Numbered from the stretch's first letter, positions 23,205 to 34,188 are shown. The stretch is DNA of 38,385 nt from Plakobranchus ocellatus (GCA_019648995.1 BLXT01007853.1:84658-123042), one strand, 5' to 3'. Translations and numbers: made by a program. Notes: generated by a model not told the origin, from the letters alone.

Positions 23205-23523
23205 ACTGGGCTTTGAAATAAAAATTATTTGTACAAATGAATTGACAACAAACATTTAAAAAAACAGAAGTTTCTATATTATTTATAATTGTTTTTTTTT
23301 TTTATGTAAACCCAGATCACTAGTAAAGTCGTATCTGCACTTAACGAGATTTTTTCTGAACTTAGTGTTTGTGTTTTCCATGATTAAATATCTGAAAGAA
23401 AAACCAGATAGTTTAGAGACAAACTGTCACATCAGCTGTCGACAATTCACATTCCTCGCTCTCCCCTTCTCATGTTCTTCCCCGCTTGTTCTGCCTCTAT
23501 CAGCGCATATCTTCCCTCCAAGC

Positions 23524-26002
23524 TTAATAGCCTTTCGGAAACTTCTTTGTGTGTACTTTTTCAGGACATCCTCTTTGGTGAACAACAAAGAATGCACTGA
23601 CGTCAACGCCGGCTGCTGTCAGTTTACTTTCCAGTTCTGCCAGATTGGGTGGGGCAACACCACGGACTCGGGTCAAGATATAGGCATTCTCTGTAAAAAA
23701 CAAATTGAAAAAAAACATGCAGGTCTGACACCATCGTCATCGCAATATCCTTGGTAGTTAGTTTTTGAGATAGAAATATATTGATAATAATAGCTCAAGC
23801 CTTGTGGCCAAAAGAGCCGGGTTCCATTCTAATGTAAAACCTTGACATTACCGCAGCTGTAAAGGACGAATTATATCACAATGTAGTCGTAACCCCACAT
23901 CGTTTGTACATTAACATCAGCAAAGGCGTCAACAATTAACCAAATAAAATATTATTCCCACAATATTGCGATCTTACCATAAAGCAGCTAATTTTTTGTT
24001 TGTGTTTGTTGCATTTTTTTTTTCATGAAGTGATATTGTTTAGCTGGGGAGTGCTAGTGATATGAGATCGCTTTGGCCGAGTCAGCCTACCCTAAATTTA
24101 GCCCATTTGTTTTTTTGTTTTTTTAAGAACAGCCAAGTTAGACTATCTCAGACTGAGTTTAAAAGAAGGGTAGTTGGGAAACAAGTTTATTTTCTGTCAT
24201 TTTGTGATGTCGTGGTAACGTACGGGTACATCGGTTGTAATCAATATGTTGGTGGACTTTAACTTCCTAGGATGATCATGTTTTAGTTATTTATTCGAGA
24301 TAGTCTCTTGTGTAGATTGTGCTGATGTTATTATGTAATTAACATCATCATCATCATCATCANNNNNNNNNNNNNNNNNNNNNNNNNNNNNNNNNNNNNN
24401 NNNNNNNNNNNNNNNNNNNNNNNNNNNNNNNNTCATCATCATCATCATCATCATCATCAGGTACCTTGTCTGGAACAGACATTAGCGATCATGTTCCTCC
24501 ACTCAAACCTATTTCAGTTAACCTTATAAAGTTGTTATTGCTATCCTTGCCAATTGCCCATGACTTAAGACTTTCAATAAAATGTATTCTCTGTCTACTT
24601 CTACTGCGTTTGCCTTCAATCTTTCCATTGATTGCTAAGTGTTCTAAACCTTTGTGTCGGCAAAATGTTGTCTAAAAACTGTAGTTGCCTCTGTCTTATG
24701 GTTTTAATTAGTGATCGCCCGAGATTAGTCTCTTTCAGAATCAATTCGTTTGACTTTTTTCTGTCCATGATATCCTCATCATTCTTCGGATAAACCACAT
24801 CTCTGCTGCTTCTAGTTTTTTCTCTATTTCTTTGTTTATTGTCGACTCTCACTACCATACAAAAGTACTGACTGTACATATGTAATTAACATAAAATCTG
24901 TTTTTCTTTATTAGTTGCCAGTTATTCCCCGGACATTTTAAGCAGAACAGACGGAAAATTTGAGAAACAAAGAGAATTCCTATTTAAACATATTCAAAGT
25001 GTCTCGGCGATTCGACCATAATTATGAGACCCGCATTTCTATCTAATTTTAAACGTTCAGTTGATGGGCTAGAAAGGATTTAAAGACATAACCACATAAC
25101 CGTCTAAATCCTGCATTTGTTTCAATGAGTTTGAGTTACCATAGGGCAGATACCTATAAGTGAGAATTATTGTATTTATTTTGAATCTTGGTAAACTATT
25201 TTTGTGGACTTGTTGAATAATTTAACTTTTGGCCTTCCATCTTTCCAAGGCCTGCCCCTGGTTCAAAACTACAATATAAGAGTAACGTGCCGGACCTGTG
25301 CCTAAGGACGACCGCAGCCTGCCTCAGTTTCGGGAGGACACCCATCCGCGGGGAGCTGACCGAAGTTTTGTTAATATAATTATTTATTAGATAATTTACA
25401 TTGTTACTGAAAATTAAGAATCTGCACTGATAATCCATTTTTCTCTCTCTAGATCTATATATATATATATATATTCTTGAACCTAATTGCTATCGTCTTG
25501 GAGTTGTCTAAAATTTATAAAGAATCGCCTTTGTTAAAAATTGCATTCGAAATATACCCTCGTTTGTTCGTCAGTACACGTGTAACGATTTATTGCCTGT
25601 TGCCAAATAAATGTAAAGTACAAGGAAAAAAAAAGAACAACAATAATGTTAGGTGAAATTTAATCTTTACACTTATATTTGCGGCAAAACCTTTCACCTA
25701 TTGATCGACCAAAAAAAAAAAACACATTTCCTTTGATTTACATTTTCGGAAAGACTATGATCCAGAGATTCTTAGAACTAGTCGATGGAGAGACAGAAGA
25801 TATACTTACGTAGGTTAAAATTATCCAACTGAGTGCAAAAGAAGACAACCGAGTAGTTCTTGTAATCGGTGTCGTGAATGATGTAGTTAGCTTTCTGGTG
25901 AGGCGCATCTGTCAAAACCCAAAGAGCTAGAAGAAGAAAAAAATGAAAGTTTATAAAGTGAAAGCTGCAAAATTAGAAACATTAATTATATATATATATG
26001 TA

Positions 26003-26061
<59 letters not shown>

Positions 26062-29000
26062 TAGAGTAGGTATAATACAAGTAATCCAAATGTCGACATG
26101 AGATTCCACTTTAAACATTTAGATATAAGGGAACCCTAGAATCTAGAAAAATCTAGATCTGAATACCATGCGCGCCACATGAAAGAAAATGAGATACCGA
26201 GGAATTCCCTAGTCAATATTTTATGCAATTGTATACTTTGAATGTCACTTTTCGTAAAACTCCTGGACGATTTAAGTAATGAATTCCTGCAAGTTTTGAT
26301 GTAGATTCTCGTGGATCTAAAATAATAATAAGGTTTTGGATCTAGATCTGGGGATCTAATCTTGCCTATCTAGATCTAGATCATGACGCCTTGATTTAGA
26401 TATATCTAAAGCTGGGAACTCTCTTTGGCCTCGTCAATATAAACAATTATAAACCGGAAATGTAGGCCTATGCATTTGAAAGTTAACAACATGGCAGATC
26501 GTAAAATTCTGACTTATATTTTGAGGAAACAATATAACAATATGAAAAAAAAAGAAATAGAAGGAGATAGATTTAGGACTTCTAGACATAATCTTGCACC
26601 CTTCCAGCACAGCTAATATTTCATACAAAATGTAAAATCATCCTTTTCTTTGGTTCATGAGTTTTACGTGTCTATTCATAAGTATAGATAATCTATCATT
26701 CAAAGTAGTTATCAATCGTATCTATTTTATTTATCTTTCAATATGACCTATGTATTTTTTTTCAATAATATATGGCCTTTTTACTTTTTTTTTCGAACTT
26801 CTCTTTACGTATCTATTGTATTTATTTTTATTATTTTCTGCCCGCTTGTCTCTCGCCATCCTTTTGACTACCTATCTTCCCCTCTCATGTATAGCTGTAT
26901 ACCTGTGTCTGTCCTAGCTTTTATCTTTTTGCTTAAATCGATGTTTATCTCTCTGTGTGCTGTCTGTATGTCTGTCTGTCTTTATTTTTTTCAACCTTCA
27001 GTGGAAAAAAAGAACTCATAAAAGAGCAATAAAAAAAAGCGATACGAACCTCTTTCACCAAAGACTAAGTTGAACTCTGCAGGCTTTTGTCTGTCCGGTA
27101 TAGTAGCCACCCCAATGTCAGTTATGTTTCTTCGAAGAAATGTCTTGCCAAACCTTGAAAAAGTCACATTCTTTTCAGTTAATAGAATATTTTTTGATAG
27201 CTTAGAAAAAAACAAAATTTATTTTTTAAAGGCAAGCAAAAAAAAAATATTGATAAAATACAATCTAGATTGAATGCGAGTTAAATCCATCAATTTTCTA
27301 AACAGAAGAAAAAAATCCATTTCAATAGGCCTACTATAAACTTCTAAATACTTTGGAAACTTTAAATTAAAGCTTAAATAACAAAAAAATCATTCTAAAA
27401 AGTCTATTTTGATGATGAGCACTCCTTGTTGCCCTGAACTATTTGTACCGTCTTAGACCTCTAGCCTGAGCGCCCTTTCTATGTGTTTTACTCGGAAATC
27501 TATATATACATTTGGCTTCTCGACTTTATAGAAGACATTTGATTGCGCATACTGATCCCTTTACTATCAATTTAATTTGTTGCTGTTTCGCATACGATAT
27601 TATTATAACTTAGATAAGATTATGCTAAGGTTACTAAACTTAAAAAGGAAAAATAACAAAACAAAAAGTCCGTTAACTGCCTTGCCCAAGAAAATTATGC
27701 TGTTATGAGATAAAAACATTAAACATACGTGATAAAAGATTTCTTTTGGTATGTATTGAGAGATTATAGATCCATTTCACGCACTAGATATATAATTTTC
27801 TTTACCCTCCTAAACATAAACATTTCCCGTTTTTAATAGTAATTAGGACAGATAATAATAAATGGTTCCATACATTTTGTATAAAATCGTACTATATTAC
27901 CGAAAACATGATGTAAATAAAAGAGGTCGTTTAAAAAAAAAAAAAGAAAAGAAAAGTTGAGAGGTGAACAGTTTCGATATCAAATTATTAAAAACATAAT
28001 TTTACCCACTGACTTACAAGCCTGCCTTCAGTGTGCCTCTTTTGGTAACTATCATCGAATTCAAAGCGTCGCGAAATGCGTAACTAGCACACTCTAGATG
28101 ACCTTCACCGATGTCAGGAAATCTCTGGAACTCATACCACATACCTGCATACTGCAGGAAAGTAAACATTATGAATTTAGTAATAATACTCATAAGCCAC
28201 TTCACACTTTATGTAGAATCATGCATGCATATGCAAAAAATTATATTGCCGTGTGATATAGAATGCAAAACTGCAGGTTGGCTGTTACAAGTCAAGGGTT
28301 AAGTCTGTACCGAAACCACTTCCTCGATTATTAAATACAGTTTTCATTATTTATCTTATTTTCCGCATTATATTGCCGTGTGATGTGGGTTGCAAAAATG
28401 CAGGTTGGCTGATACAAGTCGAGGGTTAAGTCTGTACCGAAACCACCTCCTCGATTATTAAATACAGTTTTCATTATTTATCTTATTTTCCGCATTATAT
28501 TGCCGTATGATGTGGGTTGCAAAAATGCAGGTTGGCTGTTACAAATCAAAGGTTAGATTTATACCACCTCAGTGATGATTAGATGCAGTTGGCTAGACAG
28601 TGCAAACTTCATCTCCTCGTGGTCTAGCTGGGTAACGCTCAACGCTGTCACTGCAATACCCAGGAAACAGATAAAAAATAAACGCCTATAAATGCGTCAG
28701 TAGATCGCCCCCACCTGGCACATGATTATATCGGTAAACCCTGTTGGACAAATGCTTTATCTCAGCAACACACCATTAACAAAGAAAATCCTCTTGACTC
28801 TGCACAGGATTATTCCCATATCAATAGGCACAATCGTAGAAAGGAATATACAGGAACAAATCCCAAGGGTCGAGCCTCTAAGATCTGACCAAGCATGCAC
28901 TTTGTCGGTCTTACGGTAAAGTTCGCTCGTTGTAGCTGCATGATGAGCTACCTCAGAGTCCTTACGTGGTCCTCCCAGGTATGGACCAACAGGTCGTCTA

Positions 29001-31439
29001 CATAGTACCACGTGGTCCATCACTCTCACCAGCATCTTCACGGCGCGGGTTAGGGTTCTTCCGGCATGGGGTATAAGAGGTACTTCTCTAAGATAGACCT
29101 GTGCAAAGGCTCCTGGCAGATACCTGTCCTGAACGAACATATCCCTAAGCCTAGGCCCACACTGGAGGTAGCAGTTCACGTGTCCAACAATAGATGTTTT
29201 GAAATATTCTCTTTTTTTTTGGTTCGAGCGCACACCAAGTCGGTTACTTGTCGGAGCGTCGGAGCTATCTTTTGTGTTTTACAACCTCATCTTACGTCAG
29301 TGGCTCTGTTGGATAAGGGAAAGGGGTGTGCCATTTAGTGACCACGCATAATTCTACTGACCGTTGCCGCAAATTATCAGGCTAACTTTTCGGTGGGTAG
29401 CGCACAGCAAGTGCGACATCAGTCCTTTAAGTTAGCCATGACAAGTAGCGTCGCCTCCAGTGTGGGCCTAGGCTAAAACGGCATCCTCATTGTCACAAAC
29501 GCCGTCTTCGGGATATCTTCTTTCAGGACAGGTACCTGCCAGTAGCCTTTGCTCATGTCTATCTTAGAGAAGTACCTGTTATTCCCAATGCCATAGGGCA
29601 CGTCGGCAGATGGTATTATAGGGGGAGGATCGAATACGTTCAGCTTGTTCAACCGCCTGGAGTCAATGCAAATGCGATTTGAGTCGCCTTCCTACCACTA
29701 CGACAGGAGAGCTTAGGGAAAATTGCTGTTCCTGATGGTTTCCAAATTCTCCACCTCCTCAAGCGCGTCGCACAACGTCTGTCTCATAGCGTACGGTACT
29801 GAATATGCACGTTGTCGCACAGGTGTTGAAGACGTCATCTCAATGCTATGATTCTCCAGCGTTGTCGAACCAGAGCGGTCACTGGAAATAGAGGAGAAAC
29901 AGCCTATAAACTCCTCCAATTTCCGTCGCCGCTCTGTAGACAGTTTATCACCAAACTTCAGGTCTTTCACTGTCTCCTCCATCACAGCCAGACTGCCGGG
30001 ACAGAGCCATCACCCGTTGTCTCATCATTAGCGGTGTCCCTCTTGATGTACCTCTCTCTTTCTTCCCTTGCATGGTGCAGACATAGTGAGTCGTTCATGT
30101 ATGTTTCTGTCACAGATCCCGGTCACTTCATTGGTGATCATAAGCTCTTTGTGATCATTTGGAGCAGGTATCGGGCTGGAATCTGCCTCAGAGTGGCACT
30201 CTGCGTGTTCAGGGCCAACGTATTCCATGTATTGCAACACCAGTTTCCGGTATTAGAGCCATAGTAACAAACAACAGAACAACGCTCTTATTCTCTGAAC
30301 AAACTTTTGGTTCATCTTGATTTGAGCATATTCAAAATGACAGCGTATGTCCTGACAACGCCATGTGAATTGTACTTCATGATGCTAATGCCGCATTTTT
30401 TACAGTAAGTCAAGCTCTTCAAATATTTTTATCATTTTAAATGTAAATCTGCATTGGTCTTTGAATTGCCAGTATTATGACAGCTAATTCAGACTGTATT
30501 TTAAATGATTGAGACTTCTCATTAGAATAAAGTCTCCGATATTGAAAATACGAGATTTCTCACAAAAATATCAAACACTCTATTACATACATTCATAGAG
30601 ATATTTACATTCGTGGCAAATAATAAGATGTGTCTTTTTTGTTATGCATCATTAAAATAATTTTATGAACAACAAAAAGCAAGCACCAAAACAAAAAGCT
30701 TTTAAGCAAAATATTTTACTATTTTCAGTATTAGTTTGCAAAGTCATAAATTTTGATCTAAACTATGCTCAAATTAATAATGTATTATAGTTCTTTACAA
30801 ATAAGTTCGCGAAGAATATTATATTAATCCTGGATCTGTTAAAGTAAATGAAGACAAAACTTAAACCTTAACTTCATTAGAGTTAGTAAAAGCAAAACGT
30901 TTAACCTTAACTCCATAAGAATCAGTCAAGACAGAACATTTAAACTAAGATCCATTGAATTTAGAAAAATAGAACCCAATAACATTAGATCCATTTTTAT
31001 GAGTTAATACGGAACACTTACCTTAGCTCCAATAAAATTAATAAAAAAGACAACATGTAACCTTAGCTCTATAACTGTTATCGAAGAAATAATGTGTAAC
31101 ATAGCTTCATTTGGATTTATGAAAATAGGATATGAATTATTACTTTTTTTTGTCCGTGAAAGAAAACCAATTTAGCGTGACTCATTTATGTTTTTGCATT
31201 CTCGAAATAGAAATATTGTAACAAATGAACCGGAATCTCTCTTAATCTATCTCTCCTCAAAACACACAAGCATACACACACGTACACACACACATAAAAC
31301 ATACCCGAGACTTGTCGAATTTAGTCTGACCAGTGATGTTTGGACATCGACCGCGTTTGAGCACAAATAAAGCAACAGATGGCCCAGCAAACAATAGAAC
31401 CAGGAAAGTTACAAACTTCACTCTGAAAACAGAATCCAT
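23524..31439 (-). CDS. Apolipoprotein D-like secreted lipocalin (gene 3, complete, five exons)
   Basis: On the minus strand the coding exons are 31305-31439, 28018-28151, 27050-27153, 25810-25908 and 23524-23690 (639 nt, 212 aa). Phases 0, 2, 1 and 1 match gene 1, and exons 1, 2 and 4 have identical lengths. The exon 3 donor (GTTCGT) is weak. An N-terminal signal peptide (cleavage near SVA|LF) is followed by CPNITGQ. G-x-W is at 48-50 (YAGMWYEFQRFP), then HDTDYKNYSVVFFC and ILTRVRGVAPPNLAEL. The four disulfide cysteines are kept. Compared with gene 1, exon 5 is about 77% identical in protein while exon 2 is under 45%. The C-terminus has a basic tail of ten further residues after CPEK (VHTKKFPKGY). 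Expected role: secreted carrier of a small hydrophobic ligand, ligand unknown. The introns are loaded with repeats and transposon debris, and intron 4 contains an assembly gap. Confidence 0.9.
24345..24461. repeat. (TCA)n microsatellite interrupted by an assembly gap
   Basis: ATC/TCA triplets flank 70 N bases at 24,363-24,432. The true array length is therefore unknown. On the minus strand it is (TGA)n directly after the LINE fragment 24,462-24,890, which fits the microsatellite tail seen on some LINEs. Confidence 0.85.
24462..24890 (-). mobile_element. LINE 3' fragment (C-terminal end of reverse-transcriptase ORF and tail)
   Basis: The minus-strand frame at 24,616-24,879 ends with blocks typical of the C-terminal part of non-LTR endonuclease/RT proteins: a RRM(M)RISWxDKKSNE-like stretch, then LGRSLIKTIRQRQLQFL. 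It is 5'-truncated and lies in intron 4 of gene 3. Related sequence occurs at 34,255-34,835. Clade is uncertain. Confidence 0.7.
25230..25345. other. GC-rich island of unknown origin in intron 4 of gene 3
   Basis: About 110 bases are distinctly GC-rich (blocks such as CATCCGCGGGGAGCTGACCG) amid AT-rich sequence. On the minus strand one frame reads through it, but no family was recognised. It could be a piece of a dispersed repeat or a conserved SINE-like core. Confidence 0.35.
25985..26056. repeat. TA dinucleotide microsatellite
   Basis: A long TA run is interrupted once by TATGTATGTC. It lies in intron 3 of gene 3. A shorter TA run is at 25,454-25,474. Confidence 0.9.
26130..26400. repeat. 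TCTAGATC-rich segment in intron 3 of gene 3
   Basis: This cluster of TCTAGATC and AGATCTAG words resembles the islands in the arms at 10.5 and 13.6 kb. It shows that the motif class is genome-wide and not specific to the duplication. Confidence 0.55.
28240..28596 (+). repeat. 127-bp tandem repeat, about 2.8 copies
   Basis: Units start at 28,240, 28,367 and 28,494 with an exact 127-bp period. Each begins ATTATATTGCCGT and contains GCAGGTTGGCTG. The first two copies are nearly identical and the third diverges after about 75 bases. The array sits in intron 1 of gene 3, beside exon 2. Confidence 0.9.
28613..28665 (+). repeat. tRNA-like 5' half (possible SINE head or tRNA fragment)
   Basis: The phrase TCCTCGTGGTCTAGCTGGG resembles the acceptor and D-arm (A box) of Asp/Glu-type tRNA genes. 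No B box GGTTCGANTCC follows at the proper distance, so this is not a functional tRNA gene. Confidence 0.3.
28745..30250 (-). mobile_element. Fossil Ty3/gypsy-type LTR retrotransposon pol fragment
   Basis: Minus-strand translation shows the region before the reverse transcriptase (VRQRAYSVPYA-type block near 29,770-29,830), the RT start (IPSADVPYG, then YFSKIDMSKGYWQVPV near 29,540-29,610) and later RT blocks towards 28,760. The order and wording are those of Ty3/gypsy elements. It lies in intron 1 of gene 3, antisense to nothing and in the gene's own orientation. No LTRs, gag or integrase were seen. It is broken, with roughly ten or more lesions, and is internally rearranged: an RT segment is present in both orientations. 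It is an old, dead copy. Confidence 0.75.
30864..31135 (+). repeat. Degenerate 39-bp tandem repeat, about seven copies
   Basis: Units start at 30,864, 30,903 and 30,942 and continue with small length changes. The consensus is near AACCTTAACTCCAT followed by AGTAAA and AGAACATTT. It lies in intron 1 of gene 3, close to exon 1. Confidence 0.7.
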
Positions 31440-31478
31440 ATTAGCTAGAGCTGATTTGATGAACTATTTGTCCCCTCT

Positions 31479-31549
31479 ACTGCACAATGAATGTTAAAAC
31501 ATTGAATATGTTTTTGTTTTATAAAACCCTTGTCCTCGCCTTACACGTG
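31479..31549 (-). promoter_or_regulatory. Probable core promoter of lipocalin gene 3 (E-box, TATA, initiator-like)
   Basis: Read on the minus strand: CACGTG at 31549-31544, TATAAAA at 31523-31517, and TGCAGT at 31484-31479, then the ATG at 31439. The order matches the gene 1 promoter. Exact start site is inferred. Confidence 0.5.
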
Positions 31550-31629
31550 ATATCTTAGATAAGTTTTCGGACTGGGTTAGTCTGATACGAGATGTATAGT
31601 TTATTGCATTTTTATTCTGATGAAAGTAG

Positions 31630-31900
31630 AACTGATTATTATTTTGTCCTGCCACCCATTGCTCGAACTAAAACTGATTTTTTTTTATCTGGCACCCACT
31701 GATCAAACTAGTACTGATTTTGTTTTCTGGCACCCACTGATCAAACTAGTACTGATTTTGTTTTCTGGCACCCACACATCAAACTAGAACTGATAGTTGT
31801 TGTGCCCTTTCACATACTGATTAAACTAGAACTTGTTTAGTCTAGTCACCCTCTGATAAAATTAGTAGAATTTGCTGCCTTTTCCTATCACTTACTGAAC
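31630..31900 (+). repeat. 38-bp tandem repeat upstream of gene 3, about six copies
   Basis: Units starting at 31,691, 31,729 and 31,767 have a 38-bp period (GGCACCCACTGATCAAACTA then GTACTGATTTTG). Degenerate copies lie on both sides. The array begins about 80 bp upstream of the E-box of gene 3. Confidence 0.8.
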
Positions 31901-32300
31901 AAACAAAAAAAAGTGTTATCTGGTCCAATGTCTTTGCTCAATAATCTTCGATCATATTCAGAGACTTCGTCTTTAGCCTTATTCAGTAAGCAAAAGTTAT
32001 CTTCATCGGCCTTAAGGCGAAACGCTTTACGCCAACAATTCGTTTTTAAATTTTATTTGTGTTTATGGATGGCTAATTCTTTAAATGTATTAGTTCTTTG
32101 TCTTCAAATACCGAAGGTACCAAAGAACTTGCAGGATCCTCAAACTTATTTCTTTGTTTCAAAGGGTAAAGTATTTGTATGTTTTTCCTCACTTCTGGTG
32201 ATTGTAACAAGGTATTTGGTTTTAATGATGGATAATCAAACTCGAAATACTGAGACAGCATGAAATTGATTACGGCAGGTAAATTGTATAGCTCGTCAGA
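31900..32300. other. Intergenic sequence without a supported gene
   Basis: A 116-codon + frame (31,913-32,263) and a minus frame overlap here, but neither shows a domain, signal or splice context. I see nothing else. Confidence 0.5.
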
Positions 32301-32949
32301 GTTAGAGAGAAAGAAGAAAGGAATAGGATGAGAGAGAGCGAGAGAGAGAGAGAGAGAGAGGGTGAGAGAGAGCGAGAGGGAGAGAGGAGCAGAAAAAGAT
32401 AAAAAGAGGAAAAAGAAGATACGAAGGGAGAAAGACAGAATGAGAAGCTAAGGAAGACATAGAGAAACAGAGAGGGAGACACAAAGGGAGAAAGAAAGAG
32501 ACAAACAGAGTGAAAATATGGAAAGATAAACCAATAACAACGACAACCAACAACAGTAATGATTAACGCAATATAAGAGAGGGCCAGGATAAAAGCAAGA
32601 GAAAAAATCGAGAGAGACATAAAAAGGGAGAGCAAGAGAGAAAAAGGGAACAAGAAATAAAGAGACAGAGCGACAGATCGCACGAGAAAGAAAGGAAGAT
32701 TGAGAGAAAATGGGAGAAAGAGAAACATTGAGAAAGAAAGAGAGCAAGAGAGAGACAGAGGAAGGTACAGAACAAGAGAGAGATATTAAGAAAGAAGCAG
32801 ATCGAGAGAGAGAGAGAGAGAGAGAAGACAGAGAAAGAAAGAGCACGAAAGAGCAAGCGAGGGAGAGAGAGACAAAGATAGAGCAAGGTAAAGAGAGGCA
32901 AAGACAAAGAAAGTGAGAGAGAAAAAGAGAGTAAGAGTGAGAGAGAGAG

Positions 32950-33001
<52 letters not shown>
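32300..33001 (+). repeat. Polypurine (GA-rich) tract of about 700 bp
   Basis: The + strand is nearly all A and G: GAGAGA runs at 32,331-32,362, 32,802-32,823 and 32,938-33,000, with GAAAGA and GACAGA variants between. A pyrimidine-rich break sits at about 32,525-32,575. The long Ser/Leu and Arg/Glu frames read from both strands are translations of the repeat, not proteins. Confidence 0.95.
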
Positions 33002-33004
<3 letters not shown>

Positions 33005-33182
33005 TAGATTAAATGCAGTCTTGGAAAAATAATTTGGAAAAATAATCTTAAGAATATTGAATTACAGATGGTTTTAAATTAATTTTGACGTTTAAATGAA
33101 TAATCACGCCAGTGTTAAAATAGTTCAGAAGAATGAATCTTCATTCACAGTAAGAGTCGCTAGGAGATATGAATCACAGGTT

Positions 33183-34188
33183 ATGAATATTATTGTCTCT
33201 AACTCAACGCTTTCTAATCTATCTGTGAGGCTGTTTTTCACAGAAGCCTATTGGACTTAAAATATTCTGCTTCTGGCCTGGCCTATCATCATTGTGCTTG
33301 GCCTGGTTGCTGATCTCACAAACATTGTGGTCTTTCTTAAAGCTGGCGTTAAAGACAGTGTAACGACTTTAATGCTCTCCTTTCCGTGTCAGACCTCCTA
33401 TATCTGACAATCATATCGCCTTCACCTTACGTCTACATCGTTTCACATTTTGGAGACCACCTGTTACAATTTAATACCGATCTCATTACAGAATTGCTCT
33501 ATTGGCCAGCCTTTGTGATTTATGATTTCTCTGCATTTTTATCCGTTTGTTTGGGTGTAACTCGCTGCGCCTGTGTGGCCATGCCTCTTCAGTTCAAATT
33601 GGTTTTCACAAAAGCCAGGACAGTTAAACTGGTTCTGGCATCATTTGTCCTGGCTTTGTCATTACGGATACCGATCCTTAGTGTGTACCGAGTGGCGCGG
33701 AGAACGGACCCCGACACAAATGTTTCCTATGTGTATGTGGCAAAACACAACAGGGAAGCTATGACTCGCATCAACGATGTTTTAAATCGGAACTCTTTGC
33801 TGTACATCAACTTCAATATCATGATTGCATGTGTCTGTATTCTCAGCTTTAAGCCTCACCAGGCGTCTGCGACAAGAAGAGCTCATTCTTCAACGCCAGC
33901 CACAAATTCCGAGCAAGCATCAGAGAAACCAGACAACTAGGGCATGTCATCTAAAGACGCGCGTGTCATTAAGTCTGTGGTTCTAGTGTGCAGTATCTTC
34001 ATCCCGTCCCAGGCACTTTTTTGATATATGCCCGCCTCATAAATCCCGAGTTTGATGTACGTGCTAAATTACACAACTTATTCGTCATGAGTTCAACTAT
34101 CAGCCTAACATGTTCTTACCTTAACGCAACCGTCAATATTGTCGTGTATTACAACTTCAACAGCAAGTACAAGTTAGTTTTTCTTTAG
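33183..34188 (+). pseudogene. Rhodopsin-class (class A) seven-transmembrane receptor pseudogene
   Basis: The translation follows a snail-type peptide or chemosensory class A GPCR across its length. TM1 is LVADLTNIVVFLKAGVKD (33,305 region), TM2 begins SDLLYLTII, and TM3 with its cytoplasmic end is SVCLGVTRCACVAMPLQFK, a DRY-equivalent site. TM4 is LASFVLALSLRIPIL, TM5 is NFNIMIACVCIL, TM6 begins VIKSVVLVCSIF and TM7 is NATVNIVVYYNFNSKYK (NPxxY-like). Lesions: TAA at 33,258-33,260, a frameshift near 33,380-33,388, TAG at 33,938-33,940, and a second frameshift between about 33,985 and 34,022. The frame appears intronless. Family members bind peptides or other ligands at the cell surface, but this copy cannot make a full receptor. 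A LINE fragment begins about 70 bp downstream. Confidence 0.85.

Noticed and set aside
28613-28665. Candidate tRNA gene (Asp/Glu-like 5' half)
   Set aside because: No T-arm/B box and no 3' acceptor pairing, so at most it is a tRNA-derived fragment.
29066-29338. A 90-codon + strand frame with an RT-like start
   Set aside because: It is part of the rearranged gypsy fossil, not an independent gene.
32270-33005. Frames of up to 185 codons on both strands
   Set aside because: They are translations of the polypurine tract, with no domain and only repeat composition.
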